From Malus domestica (Eukaryota; Streptophyta; Magnoliopsida; Rosales; Rosaceae): DNA of 64,000 nucleotides. The translations under genes and the position numbers were made by a program. The notes beneath the pieces are model-generated. The model searched no databases, had not been told where the DNA came from, and saw nothing but the letters and a program-made list of their open reading frames with translations. Within the stretch, counting starts at the first letter, position 1, and each line of letters opens with the position of its first letter. Shown piece after piece: positions 1 to 12,699 of the stretch. The DNA lies in contig NC_091668.1 of the NCBI RefSeq assembly GCF_042453785.1, forward strand, positions 3,674,501-3,738,500. The letters are read 5' to 3'.

Positions 1-2533
1 AATTCCGAGGACGTGAAATTACAAAAACGCCCTTAAACGGGATTAAGGTGCGTAATTTTGGTGTTTGTTTTACCTAAAATTTCTAAGCTATTGTTGTGTT
101 GGACTTTAGGTAGGGTCCTATACCCTAATTTCCTCCCCATTTTCCGTAACCTTTCCTTCTCTCTCTTCTTCTTCCATTTCAGATTTTCACTCTCTCTCTC
201 TCTTACTCTCTAACATACGGACTCACACACAAACCACAATCAAATCTCCACGAACGTCCAAGTTAAGACCACCATTGCAACCCTGAGGACTCCACGATCA
301 CGTAGACACCATTTTCAGGTAAGTTTTGCTTCGGAAAACCCTAGTTTTTAAGGTCCCGTGTTTATATACTGTTCATGATCTTTTAAATGGTTACGATTTA
401 GGCTAAAACAAGCTCACAGTGAGCTTAAGGAGGTCACTAGGAGGCTCGGAGTGCCTCGTTTGAACAAAATGGACGTCGGGATCACGTGGTTCATCTTTGG
501 CCGGTTTTCTTGGAATTTTTCCGGTGAGATTTCCTGGTTTTTAGAGCTTTAAAGTTAGTATATTGTGATTCTACATGTTTGGGGCTTCAATTTGATATAT
601 TATACGAAGAAAATGGTTGAGAAACGAAGGAGAACGAAGCATTTGAAAATTCCCCAGTTTTCCGGTCACCGGAAAAACCAGTCCGGCGACCCAAGGAAGA
701 AGAAGGTGCGCGTGGGGGCGCGTGGACCCGTGCCTTCCTTGGCGCGTGGGGGCGCGTGATAAAGTAAACAATTATTTTAAAAATATGTCGACGTCCGTGA
801 CGTCGAGTAGATCACTGTGGTATATTCATATACCTAAATTGAACACCGTATGAGAAAGTTATTAAGGATTGTTGGTTAGGTGTTCAAATAACGTTTTATA
901 GTTTTCACATTTAGGTGAAAATGTGAATTGATGATCCGACCGTTGGATCGTCACCAAACTTTGATACGTTGTAATACGTAATATTTTAGGATTATTGGAA
1001 CTTACGGATTGGGAATCCGAGTTACGGATCTTCCGGAATTGGAATTGTAAGTCCATAATATAAAATGTTAACCGTCACTTAGTTTTGGAAATTGACGGAG
1101 ATCCGACCGTTGGATGGTAATGAAATTTTAGGATGTTGTCCTAGAGGTATAATGTGGACCTCTGGAAGTTATGGATTTAAAATCTGAGTGGCAGATCTTC
1201 CGGATCGATCAACGTAGTGACGTATTTTATATAAGTTATGTATTCTATCGATATGAATTCTGAGCCTGGATTTGATTACTATTCTAGGCGGCGATCGTCA
1301 TGACGCCTTGATGTGTGGTGCTAGGGAGTTGTTGGACGAACTCCAGGTGAGTGGGCAGTTTTGTTTTCCGTATATATATATACTTGACGTTTCCCAGAAA
1401 TTGAATTGAAATGAAAATATGTTTAAAATGAAATGCATATGAGTTATGTGGAAAAACGGGAAGTGAAATACCATGCATAGAATTGATATGAAAAGTATAT
1501 AGAAATGTGAGTTGAAATGCCATGCATGAATTAATATATGATGCATATGTATGAATTGGTGCGGTGGACGCACAAGTAAGAATTGATTTATGATGCATAT
1601 GTATGAATTGGTGCGGTGGACGCACATGTAAGAATTGATTTATGATGCATATGTATGAAATGGTGCGGTGGACGCACAGGTGAGTATCAGGTGATTATTT
1701 AAATACTGTTATGATGATGTTGATATATATTGAGCTCAAATCCTGCACCATGGTTTAGTGCTTATAGTATTCACCGCATCGCACGCTCGCCTTGGATCCA
1801 AGTAGATGCTAGTCGTACAGTCCACGCGGAGTGGGTACGACAGACCAGTCGCGAGAGTGTTAGTGAGATTCCGACTGGTGGGTGACCTTAGATTATGTGC
1901 ACAGATGATTTATGAGAAGCACTAGAGCGTAACTTGTGTGCAGAAGGCCGGACGGGTCACAGAGGTGACTCCGGTAGAGTGATAATGATAGATTTTGAGC
2001 TCTAGGTTCAACCGTATAGGGCTATTAGAGGGCCTACGGTTGATTACTTTCTTGCACCTGATATGATTATGTTGATGCATTCATACCTTATTACTGTTGA
2101 GATGATGTGGCATGGCATAATTAATATGAGAAATGTTGAGATGACATGGCATGGCATGATTGATAAAGAAAAATGTTGAGATAGTAAAAATGAAGTTTTG
2201 AGAATATATATGTATATTTATATTTTACATTTCTGGGAAAGTATACAGGTTTTACGGAGAGGGGTTACAACGTTTTGAGAAATGTTTGGATTTGGAAAAG
2301 AATTGTTTTACTGACCCACTCAATTTTGGTTTTGCGCCCCTCCAGGTTCAGGAATCACAAAGGTGTGGTGACTACGAGGAATTCGACGGTGTTCTGACAG
2401 ATTGGACAAAATTAGGACTCACCTTCGGGTGTATCAACTTATAAATTGTATCTTAAAGCTTCCGTACTGTGCAAATGGTTACGTCACTCTCACGTGACGG
2501 CCAGCATGCCCTCCTTCGGGACGGGGTGTGTCA
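1..2533 (+). mobile_element. Long LTR of a Gypsy-like retrotransposon, left end outside window
   Basis: Non-coding repeat ending in GGGGTGTGTCA, an LTR-type CA terminus. It shares motifs with the inverted 3.4-kb LTR at 3979-7424: a GATCCGACCGTTGGAT block (there reverse-complemented), a block with GGGCTATTAG, and a start resembling AATTCCG..GTGAAATTAC. No protein-coding domain is visible, so this is a solo LTR or one LTR of an element lying to the left. A fossil; family-level assignment to Gypsy is inference from the long LTR. Confidence 0.6.
1531..1682 (+). repeat. 52-bp tandem repeat, about three units, inside the LTR
   Basis: The block GGTGCGGTGGACGCAC recurs at about 1558, 1610 and 1662, giving a 52-bp period. 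The units are nearly identical and each contains ATGATGCATATGTATGAA. It looks like local expansion within the LTR. Confidence 0.8.
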
Positions 2534-2781
2534 GTTTACCTATTAAAAAAAAAGAGGTAATTTATTTAACGTACCAAAATAATCTCAATCATATGATTGG
2601 ATCATCTAGAATTTTGTGCTTTTAGGTATAGAGTAGTTGTTACACGCTTACATTTGTGGCAATTTCTTTGTTTATATTTTATTTTTCTAAAATAAAAAGT
2701 CTATAATCATTTTTCTTACGTGGGCATTGTCTGTTTTCTGATTTATTTTTGTTTCTAAATTAAAGGAGAGAGGAAGAAAGT

Positions 2782-3978
2782 AAGAGAGAACGTGGGATAT
2801 CTAGACAGCTTTAGAGATGGCTAGCATGTTAATTTGTTGTTTATGTCATAATTCCGAGGAATTTACTATTCATCTTTTCTTTGGTTGTTGGATATCTAGG
2901 CAGCTTTGGAGGTGGCTAGCATATCAATTTGGTACCTATTTGTCTTTTTCAGATTCTCTGGTTGCTTTTTGGGATGTCTATGTACGTAAGCCTTTTTTCA
3001 AACAACTACACAATCTTTGGATTTTTGCAGGTCTTTATACTATTTCGGCTATTTGGAAAGCTCGAAATAAGTTTATTTTTTAGGGTCGCCCCAATCTATT
3101 TTCATCATCTTTGCATGTCTATCAATTCTAGTAGGAAGTTTAGTCCTAGTTATTCTCAAGGTTTTGACACTCGTATCATTTTTTCTATAGGGGCTAGCCT
3201 ATCCCTCGCAAGGCGCCAACTATTCTTCATGTGCTTTGGTCTTCTCCTTGGTTTCCTTAGATTAAACTTAATACAGATGGTTTGTCCAAAGGAAATTCTG
3301 ATCCTATAGCTTGTGGAGGAGTTTTCAGGGATTGTCATTGTCAATTTCTTGGTGGCTTCTGCCAAGAGATTGGTCATCACAACTCTTTCTTTGCAGAATT
3401 ATCAGCAATTATTATTGGTGTAGAGTTCGCATATCAACGGGGTTAGCATTATCTTTGATTGGAAAGTGACTCTTCTAATGTACTTTCTGCTCTCCAATCG
3501 ACTGATTTTGATCCTCATTGGCCTCTTCGTTCACAATGGTTTACTTGTTTGGATCACATTCGAAAAATGACTATCTACGCCTCTCACATATATTGCAAAG
3601 GAAATGTTGTTGCGGACAATTTTGCTAACATGGGCTTGTCTTCTCCAACTTTAGTATGGCATGATTCCCCTCCTTTGGCGGCTGGTGCTACTTTGTTTTC
3701 AGACTATGTTAGCTTTCCTTGCTACCGCTACTCAAATTAATCTGCATATCGGCATACAGGTTTGACTCACTTTCTTATTTTTTTTCTTAACCTTGTGATG
3801 TTGCTTAATCTGTTTTGCAAGTTTCAACTTTTACGTTTGGTTTTAGAGGGGTTAGGTTTTAGGTCCCCCTCATTTTCTCGTATCTTTATTGTTTGCGTTT
3901 CTAGAAGGGTAAGGTTTATGCCCCCCCTTCTTTTTCATGTACTTTTTATCCATTTTTCTTGTATTATGAGGGGTTAGG
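2782..3978 (+). mobile_element. 5'-truncated L1-type LINE: zinc-binding RT-end domain plus RNase H
   Basis: Residues from about 2817 to 3083 resemble the zf-RVT region of plant L1 elements (CCLCHNSEEFTIHLFFGC, then W.SRQLWRWLA). A second frame from about 3238 to 3737 is a plant-type RNase H: NTDG, then AELSA, then ESDSSN and finally NVVADNFANMG supply the expected D-E-D-D residues. Three in-frame stops interrupt the RNase H part (W-to-stop before IKLNTDG, and two before LESDSS), so it is dead. The reverse transcriptase core is missing. The 3' end continues after the nested LTR at 7425. AAGAAAGT at 2774-2781 and 7522-7529 may be its target-site duplication. Confidence 0.7.
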
Positions 3979-6900
3979 TGTCACGCCCCGATCTCGACAT
4001 ACGTTCAAGATCAACACTTGACGTCACTAATTACTTGTATATCTAACATACCCCGCCTTTGGGATATGAGCAAAGCACAACTCATGATCCAACTGCGTAG
4101 TAATTTTTCGTACACTTTATGGTTGCATCTAATCTAACCTCCTCGTTAGATTGCTTACGTACCCTCAATAGGGATCAAGTCATTCATAGTTCACCATTCA
4201 TTACATTTCAACGTTTATCACAGTACGTTCAAAACGAAAAAGCAAAGCATTCCTCAATCAATTATTAGAACTTAACAAGAATGAAATTACTAGGTTTAGG
4301 GCTACATAACAAACCCACATGATATTCAAGGTTTCCATTCCATCCATCATATAAATCACTATGTTTTCAACATGATACCTCCAACCACAGCATGTATCAT
4401 ATCAAATAACCAACAAAGCACAATATTATTCTCAAGCCACATTGATCAACTAAGATAATCATAATAATAACAATCATATCCAACGTTATTCCACAATCTT
4501 GTCAATTAATCCATTCATGAATCAAAGATGCATGATCTTAGCATTTAACTACGTTAATCAACCAATGTGATAACATATCATTTCACGAATTTAATTAAAG
4601 AACTCTATATAATTTCCTACTTGGATTATGAGTTAAAACATGGTAAATCTAATTTATTTTCACAAGGTCTATTGTGGATAATTTCCATTCACTTGAAACT
4701 AGGGTTCTAGACTAACCTTTTGGAAATGTACAAGAGTAAGGATTCCGGACCACTCAACGAAATCCGACCATATCAAATTCCGAACCACTCAACTGAACCA
4801 AAATATCAAGCGGTTTCTCGTAATCTACCCAGATCTGTCGCATGTAAAATCATTGCCTACATCATGGGAATGGTGCACTGGCAAACCAGAACTTGGATAA
4901 GTTGGGAAGCTCGGGTGAGTGACAATAATACAAGTATGTGATAATCAATAAAAAGAAAGACCATCGATCACAGTTTACAAACCTCAAATATAAGTTCGTA
5001 ATTATGAAAACATAGTCAAGTCTTTAAAAACTCTGAAGGAGTCACCTAAACATCCAACGGCTTTTCCAACTCAAGCCTCAGAGACTCTAAAAAAATATCG
5101 TTCATAAATACACTAAAATCTAGGGCTAGAGGGACGCAGTTCGGCCAAAGCTTACATAAGTAACCAAACAAGAAGTGGCCCCTCATAATGAATTAACCAA
5201 GCAGAGCCACCCCTAAGCAACCATGTAGGTAGTGACCCCCATCGCGGATTAACTAAGCAGAGTCATTCTTACGAATCTGTTAGGCAGTGATCACCCATCG
5301 CAGATTAACCAAGCATGATCACCCCTAAGTATGTATGACCATAAGGTTCGCCCATTGTGGATTAACCAAGCACAATCCATAAATAATATAGTCCCCCACC
5401 ACGGATTAACCAAGCAGGGTCAAAATAACCAAGTAGGTAGTGACCCCCCATCGCGGATTAACCAAGCAGAGTCACACCTACAGAACTGTTAGGCAATGAT
5501 CACCCATCCCAGATTAACCAAGCATGATCACTCCTAAGTATACATGTCCATAAGGATCGCCCATCGCGGATTAACCAAGCGCAATCCATAAATAGTATGG
5601 TCCCCTATCATGGATTAACCAAGCAGGACCATCCATGTACCACTACTACATGGTGCAGACTCGGTGTCATCTAACCCCGTGACACTAGGGTAACGATCCC
5701 CTATTAGCCCTCAGTTTAACAAACATTTCAATAGGCACTTCAAATCACTTTTTCACAAATATTTCCAGTCCATGAATCAAATCATATTTAATAAAAATAG
5801 ATCGATGGCCAATTATAAAATCCACATTTCTACAGAAAACACTTTTATAAAACCAAGTCGTATCCATAAAGGATACTAATATAAGAAAAACAGGGTAATA
5901 ACCATATCACATATATTAAAATCACTCACCGAGACAAGTCTGCAAAACCTCATTGAGTCTCTGGTACTACTAATTTTAGTAATTCAAATGGTTCAAGACC
6001 TATTGACCAAAAGTCAACTCTCAGTCAACGATGGGGTCCACACTCTAGTAATTTAATCCAGAAGAACCGCACATTGTATTTTGGACCCGTAACTTCCTAG
6101 GGTCCACATTATGCTCCTATAATAACATACTAAAATCTCATCGCAATGTAACGGTCATATCTCTGCCAATCTTAAATTCAAGTTGCGATCAACAATTAGT
6201 TTTACAAACTTAAAAATCCACTTCGGGAAGATTCGTATGATGGATTCCTGATCCGTTAGTTCCTGTTATCCTTCAATATTATGTACTATTATATATTTAA
6301 GTTTGGTGCCGATCCAACGGTTAGATCATCAATTCATATAATAACCCCGTGACGACCAACTAGGTGGTCAACTACGAAACTATATTATAACATCGGAATT
6401 TCACTCAACAGATGTCAACTATGGAATCGGGGTATCAAAATTAGCCTAGGATGGTCGGGAGGTCTCAGGCCACGCGCCACCGCACATGGTGGTCGGCCGC
6501 CCTGACTCGCCGGAAAAAATCAACTATTTCAAAAAATTCTCAAATTTTACAAGAATGAAGATTTCAATGAGTAGAGAAAAATTTATACCTGTAGCCAAGT
6601 CCAATTTGGGCGGGAAAGGCTCCAATTTCACTCAAACCCGCCGGAAACCCTAGAATGGGTGAGCTTCAATTCTCCTTCCTCGGTGCTCCGACGCCCCAAC
6701 AAATGGTTGGGTCTTGTTCCTGAGTCCAAGGGGAGTTGATTAAGGGTGGTGGTGGGTGGTGAAACTCGTCGGATCGGAAGAATCACCGTCGAGCACCTCT
6801 GGTGCTCCGATGGGGTTCTACAAGGAAATGGACCTTAAACCTTTCGAATTTAGGTGGAGATGGTAGATGGGAAGTTGTGGAAGAGGTTGTAGGTGATGGA

Positions 6901-7424
6901 TGGTGATGATTCGACGGAAAATATGGCGGAATCCGCCGGAATTGGGTCGGGTTGGTGCGCGGGTGTAAAGACCAACAGAAAGGCTGCAAGCTTCCACCTT
7001 TTTTTTTTTTTTCTTTTCTTTTCTTTCTCCCCATCCTCCCTTGTAGTTGATTGGTCCTTTTCCCATTAACTGATTGGGCCGAAACCAAGCCCTGATTGGT
7101 TCTAATTCCCACCTAGTAGGAGTATAATTTATTTAAAAATTATAGCTTAGTAAAACAACTTTAAATGTCCATAACTATATTGTTATAATCCAGACTCGCA
7201 AATGGCTTTCGCCTATGCGCTTGTGGTTTCGAGATCTAATTGAAAACATTAATTGCGACCTCAAAAGGTCAACGAATTTTAAAGATTAAATACGAAAATT
7301 CAAACCCGATAACTAAACGATTTAATTCCTAAAATTAACTAATAAAGATAATGTAAACATGAAATATGAATTTAAATTACGAGATACATAAAGAATAGTG
7401 AAATTCCGGGGATGGGATTTCCCA
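3979..7424 (-). mobile_element. 3.4-kb solo LTR (Gypsy-like) nested in the LINE
   Basis: On the plus strand it starts TGTCACGCCCC and ends GGGATTTCCCA. It is flanked by TTAGG at 3974-3978 and again at 7425-7429, a 5-bp target-site duplication. There is only one copy of the terminal sequence and no gag/pol domain, so this is a solo LTR in minus orientation. It is related to the LTR at 1-2533. The LINE 3' end resumes immediately after it, which orders the insertions: LINE first, LTR second. Confidence 0.75.
5180..5650. repeat. Degenerate tandem repeats within the solo LTR
   Basis: The motif GGATTAACCAAGCA recurs about nine times, separated by variable spacers. The spacers themselves alternate (TGATCACCC, GTGACCCCC, CCATAAGG types), so higher-order units of roughly 200 bp also repeat. 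Spacers are not unique sequences of one length, which excludes a CRISPR array. Confidence 0.75.
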
Positions 7425-7529
7425 TTAGGTTTATGTTCCCCTGACTAGGTGTAACTTCTTTTTTGTTATCAATAAAATTTCCATGTACCGTCTATTTCCA
7501 TAAAAAAAATTAATAAAAAAAAAGAAAGT
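7425..7529 (+). mobile_element. 3' tail of the interrupted LINE
   Basis: After the TTAGG duplication the sequence resumes as LINE 3' UTR-like DNA. It has an AATAAA signal (TCAATAAAATTTCC) and ends in an A-rich tract. It is the downstream half of the LINE split by the LTR insertion. Confidence 0.6.
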
Positions 7530-7744
7530 GGGATTGGGGAGAGAGAGAAAAAAGTTTTGTTTTTTTAAATTTTGTAAACAAAATATAGCAAAATTTTGTT
7601 TTGTGAAATTACGTTACTGTTCTTAAATTTTTTGTTGTGATAAAAGACTAAATAGTTTTTTCACCCTCTTTCGGTGACAAAGAGAGTTATATCACTATGT
7701 AGTTTAGCTATATTATTTACTACTCTAATGTGGTTGCTTTAATT

Positions 7745-7913
7745 TCTTTTTTTTTTAACAAACGATATTATCTGAATTAAGGAAAAGAGAGTGGATTAGT
7801 CTTACAATAGACTAACAATAATAATATAGTTCAAATTCACCTTTAACAAGAATCAAATCTAAGACCTCTCACTTACAAGGGAAGAGAATTACTACTAGAT
7901 CGTAGTACTAAAT
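7745..7913 (-). repeat. tRNA-derived SINE, copy 1
   Basis: Read on the minus strand it has an A-box-like GATCTAGTAGTA, then CTTGTAAGTGAGAGGTCTTAG, a B-box-like TTGATTCTTG, a GTGAATTTGAAC block, and AATATCGTTTGTT followed by an A-run. Other copies lie at 24726-24895, 25000-25090, 37015-37133, 44150-44275 and 46388-46569. Confidence 0.65.
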
Positions 7914-8228
7914 AACGCTTTAATTCACTATTTTATATATAGAGATGAATGAATATTAATACAAAATTTGTTTTTGCTGATCTATGCTTGGAAATGAAAT
8001 GATCATCACGGATGTTGAAATATGAAAAAAAAAATTAGTGAAAACTATGAAATTATATATTGACTCAAACTATATGTGAATAAAAAAAAACAGATATTGA
8101 CAATACTCAAACTATATGCGAATAAAAAAAAACAGATATTGACAAAAAGTTACAAATAATTTGTACAATATCAAGGAACTTGTCAAAGCATTTTTCAATT
8201 AGTTATCAAATTTTAAGAAATCGCTTAT

Positions 8229-8399
8229 TTGCATGTAGTTCAATATCTTAGTGGATAGGGTATTGAGTTTTCACTCATATATTTCGAATTCGAATCCCCT
8301 CCCCCTCACACAAAAATTATTGTAATGGTTTCGAATCATTCCCTCTCCCCTTAATAATAATAAGTTTATTAAAAACAACAACAACAACAAAAGGAAATA
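8229..8399 (+). repeat. Second tRNA-derived SINE family
   Basis: The head, CTTAGTGGATAGGGTATTGAG, resembles a pol III A box. It is followed by a B-box-like TTCGAATCCCC, then a CCCTCTCCCCTTAATAATAATAAG block and an (AAC)n tail. Partial reverse copies lie near 25290-25400 and 44510-44600. Confidence 0.55.
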
Positions 8400-8509
8400 A
8401 CTTATTGATTGGTAATAACATGTGATATCTGAATGTCACGCTAAAAGTTAGTCACCACAGGAAACTTTATCCAAAGTTCAATTGATGATAAGTAGAGTTG
8501 TTTATTTTG

Positions 8510-9130
8510 GATGATTGTGCAGATTTAGTCTTTGAACTATCACCTTAGTGAAAATTAGGTTCCTGAATTATTTTTTCGGTAAAATAAGTTCCTAAATTCA
8601 TTAAAAATTGCTAATTTCACCTCTACTATTATATTCAAAGTTATTTTATCCAATTTTTCATCAACTTAAATCACTTGACATACTTTAGAGTGTAATACCG
8701 TCATTTTCTCACCGATAACCCTTAACATTTCATATAGGTTGCGAATCTAACGTCTAATTTACCCTCCAAAGTTAACGTACACTATTTCCTATGTAAAACT
8801 ACCAATTTACCCTCCAAAGTTAACTTTATACATTATTTCTTTATGAAAAACTACCAATATACCCTCCAATATGTACCATAATCAAGTAATGTGACTTAAA
8901 TTGACGGAAAATTGAATATAGTAGCTTCGAATATAATATTACGGATGTAATTGGCAGATTTTTATAATTCAATAATTGAATTTTCTGAAGAAAAAAAATT
9001 TAATTTAAAGACCTAACTTTCACTAACATAATAATTCATGGATTAAATTGACAGTCACTGTTTTGCTTATACAGTTTAGGGTTTAAGCCTTTACGGCCCT
9101 CCCCACTCCTATAATTATCAAGAAAAAAAA
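8510..9130. other. Repeat-derived intergenic DNA
   Basis: No gene is seen. TACCCTCCAAAGTTAAC occurs more than once, and sequence near 8530-8600 recurs as a weak inverted copy near 9005-9070 (both around a CTAATTTTCACTAA-like core). This suggests an old non-autonomous DNA transposon. A related-looking stretch is at 57170-57650. Confidence 0.35.
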
Positions 9131-9220
9131 AACAAATATAAGTAATTAAGTAGAAAATGGTGATACAAATTCTAGTCAAATAAACTATACAAGAGAACTA
9201 AGTTTGCTTCGGAACCCACG

Positions 9221-12200
9221 TCACGGCGTTAGAAGGATTTCTCCTGGCTGTTGCGGAACTGTGTCGGAAGTTTGAGCCTTGGACCTGTTCTGTTCACCCA
9301 TGCGTGGGTGAGCTCCTTCAGCTGTAATCAGTATTTCTGGGTGGTCTGAATGGCCTGAGGCAGGGCTTGGTGGGCAGGTGCTGTAACTGTTTGGTGAATC
9401 CTCGACAGCCGTAGCTCCAAAATTGTAGGTTTCTCCATCTCGGGAGCCACTACTCTTTCTAAAAGTATGGGAGCTAAGGTCTCTTTGGTCAAAGGTTCTA
9501 AGCATAACCATAAATCTTCTCCACACAGAGTCACCTCTTGTCGCGGTGAAGACATGCCAATGCCTATTAAAGAAAGAGACTGTAAATATGAGAAGAGCTA
9601 AAGATGCGGAGACCCCGACAATGAGGAAGAGACTCCAAAAGCTATCAAGTCCAAGACTGTTGGAATCGGAGATGGTGGGTGATGTATCTGAACATGTGCC
9701 TTCCGGCGCGAACCATTTGTTTTCAGCATCAGTTGTATCATTTCCCTCATTCACGACCAGGATTGCCCTTGAAACATCTGGCACAAGAGGTGAACCTTTG
9801 GGGAAGACCTATATAGGTGTGCACCCAAAAAAAAAAAAAAGGAAATCATACGAGGAACATTAGAATGATAAAACCATCTCGAACTTGCTCTTTTACCGCG
9901 TAGGTTTGGTACCAAATCGCTAATAGAGGTGAGACTCAATGACGCTAAACTTGAATCCTACCCGTATTAGTAATGCGGTACACAATGTATAAGCAGGTGA
10001 CACATTACTTCTGAGAGAAGTAAAGAGAGAGCTCTTACAAAGCCAAAGCCATCAGTTCTGAAAATTGGGCCAATCATGGTGTATTTCTTGCAATATTTGG
10101 CAAGAAACAGCCTAATGTTCGGGGTTTCGTCGATAGCAGCAGCAATACCGCCTTTGGCACTCCCATTTGTCAAAAATACGTCACATTCTTCCCTAGACGT
10201 GTAAGGCCGTAACTTGGAGGGATCAACACCCCGGTCTATCAGAAGGTCGCGGACGAAAGAACCGTTTTTGTACCCAATATACTCCTTATTGTTTATAAGA
10301 TCGAGTATATTCGTAAAAGTTGGCTGAAGTTCTTGAGATGTTAACAATGAAGTTAGACTCGCTGTGTAACTTTGCGTTAGTATCAGCACTACAAACATCC
10401 AAACAATCTCCACAGACCTTGCCAAGTTGCCAATCACCCTCTCTCCTGTACATTGATGAAGTAGAACACGATGATACAACAATTAGTTGTTGAATTTTAA
10501 GTATAACTATGAAATCTTTCAAGGGTGTACTAGCTAGTACTTACGCTGTGCAAAAACCATGGTTGAGAAGGAGAACCAAAAGACTGTGCCAACTTGATGA
10601 GCAGGAGGACCGCGAAATTCATCATTGATACGGTGTTCAAGAACCCAAACCACTGAACCAACGAAGACGAAAAAGAAAGCACTTGTCAACCAAAGATTCA
10701 GTGTCAAAGGCTTTAAGAAAATCCATGCACTTTTGCTCTTTCTATCTTTCGTTGGCACTACCATCACTACCCCTGATTCTGTGTATGGCAAGGTAAAGTC
10801 CACATACAAGGACCTGTTTGCTCTAATTGTTGCATCTGCTGCCACTGCATCGAAATTCTGTCACAGATTATTAGTATTACAACTAATGATAATTGTTAAA
10901 CAAAGTGAACTACACACTAGTTTCTAGTACTACGTACCCCGAGAAATACTTGATGCACCAAATCATCGTAAGTGCCAGCACTTGTACCATCTGGATTGGC
11001 GAAGGGAATGAAATCATAAGCAACATTGTACTTTAATTTGCCCATTGCAGCGTTGAAGATGTCAATGACGTACCCAGCAACATGAATCGTATTAGTGCTA
11101 GAGTCATATACTACTTTTACAAATTGAGGATAGCCATTTTCCACAGGAACTCCTACTCTCAATCTTTTGCCGTTTGTCGGGATCTCCCATCCTTTAGGAA
11201 CTGAGGTAGAATCTCCGGGCCATATAATAGGTCCAACATTGGATTTAGAAGTTGAATAAGGACCACTTGTGGTTATCAAGTTCAATTTTTTCACAAGTCC
11301 ACTCTGTGGTGTCCAAAACCCAATTGTTTTTGTTGCATCACCCAACACATTTACCATTTCAAAGACGGATGCTTGTAATTGCCCATCAACAAAACTGAAA
11401 TCCCCACTAAGGCCTCTAAATTTAGTACCTGACAAGGATTTGCAAAGCTCTGGACCATTTTGGGAGATCCCAATTGATCCAAGATCATTTGATGAGTTGG
11501 TGGAAGCATTCGCCTTTTTGAAGCCAAAGTTTGTAGTCCCAACAATTTCAACTGCCATGGCTAATGCAAAAGCAGCATCATAAGCCCAGAGTGAAGGAAC
11601 GTCTAATTCAGCGTCGATAATTGTTGGATTCTTCTTTTGGAATTGCCTTTTCCATCGATTTCTAAAATTGATATATTCTTCTGTTCTGGGCACATAAGTC
11701 CTCACACCCAGTGCACCTTGCATTGAATTGATGACTGAAGCATTTGTTGTACTCAAAAGATTGGTTAACCCATTGGTCATTATCCAAACATACCCTTCAT
11801 CCATCATTCCCTTCTCTCGTGCCTTGGCAAAAAGGCGAGAGCCAAGAGAGGGCAACATGTGCACAATGAAGACTCTAGTCTGCATAGTCATTAGCTTGGA
11901 GAGCTCTGCATCAAGCTGGTCCTCAGTGGCTTCTGGAGGTATAACACTTCGATATGGGACACGAGCTTCAACTTCTTGCAAGGCATCTACCAAGTAAGGT
12001 ATTATTCCCTCGCCATACTCGTTGTCTACATAGATGGGCACAGCTTCTCTCCATCCAAAGGCTTGGATGATAGCACTTATGGCTTTCACCTGAGATGAGT
12101 CATTTTGTGCGGCTCGGTAAAAGTATGGACTTCGAATAGAAGTGAGGGAAGGATCTGTTGCTGAAAATGAGATGATGGGCACCTGGGCTTTGTTCCCCAG

Positions 12201-12685
12201 ATCAATTACAAATTTGGCTTGCATCGATGACTTTGGGCCGAGGATTGCCTGCACTTGAGTATTCTTTATCAGGTCTAATGCTGTTATATCAACAGAAGGC
12301 ACAAGAAGTTAGTTACAATGCTTCTTTTACTTAAAATAGAATCATAGAGTGAAAGTTGTTGCAAACTGAAATAAAACACGGTCTACAGAGAGAGAGAGAG
12401 ACCTGCAGCAGCTGCATCGACAGTGTCTTCTTCGGAGTCCCTAACGTTTAGAACCACCCTGGTAAAAGAGGAAGCATGAGAGCCGATATAGAAATCTGAG
12501 AGGGCCATGTTAATGCAGCTCAACCAAACTTTTGCACTGAGTGAATCAAGGTCATCAAGAATCACACCAACTTCCACTGCGATTGTTATGTTCGGGGACT
12601 TGTGTCCCATGGCCAACGAATTAATGCTTAAAGAAACAAACAAGACGAAAGAAGAGACTAAGTCTGTCAGCTTCCTCTTCGTCAT
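9221..12685 (-). CDS. GLR2: Glutamate receptor-like channel, clade II (GLR2.7/2.8/2.9-like)
   Basis: Ligand-gated, probably Ca2+-permeable cation channel of the plasma or an internal membrane; plant GLRs respond to amino acids. Five exons with GT-AG introns: 12685-12403, 12280-10938, 10857-10545, 10445-10039, 9808-9221. They join in frame to 977 residues, close to the usual 900-960. Residues 1-26 are a signal peptide (SFVLFVSLSINSLA). The bilobed amino-terminal (ANF receptor) domain spans about 30-400 and the ligand-binding domain follows from about 450. M1 is near NLWLTSAFFFVFVGSVVW, the pore loop carries FWFSFSTMVFAQR, M3 has the hallmark SYTASLTS, and M4 is SFWSLFLIVGVSASLALLIF (about 839-866). 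The C-terminal tail is Ser/Pro-rich. The reading frame looks intact. A degraded relative lies at 24.2-24.5 kb on the same strand. The exact clade-II member cannot be told from sequence alone. Confidence 0.93.
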
Positions 12686-12699
12686 GGTCGTATCTGCTT

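Noticed and set aside
5180-5650. CRISPR-like array of short repeats with spacers
   Set aside because: Spacers vary in length and repeat among themselves, the host is a plant, and the array lies in an LTR.
6783-7112. 109-residue minus-strand protein
   Set aside because: It lies inside the solo LTR, is Lys/Pro low-complexity, and has no family resemblance.
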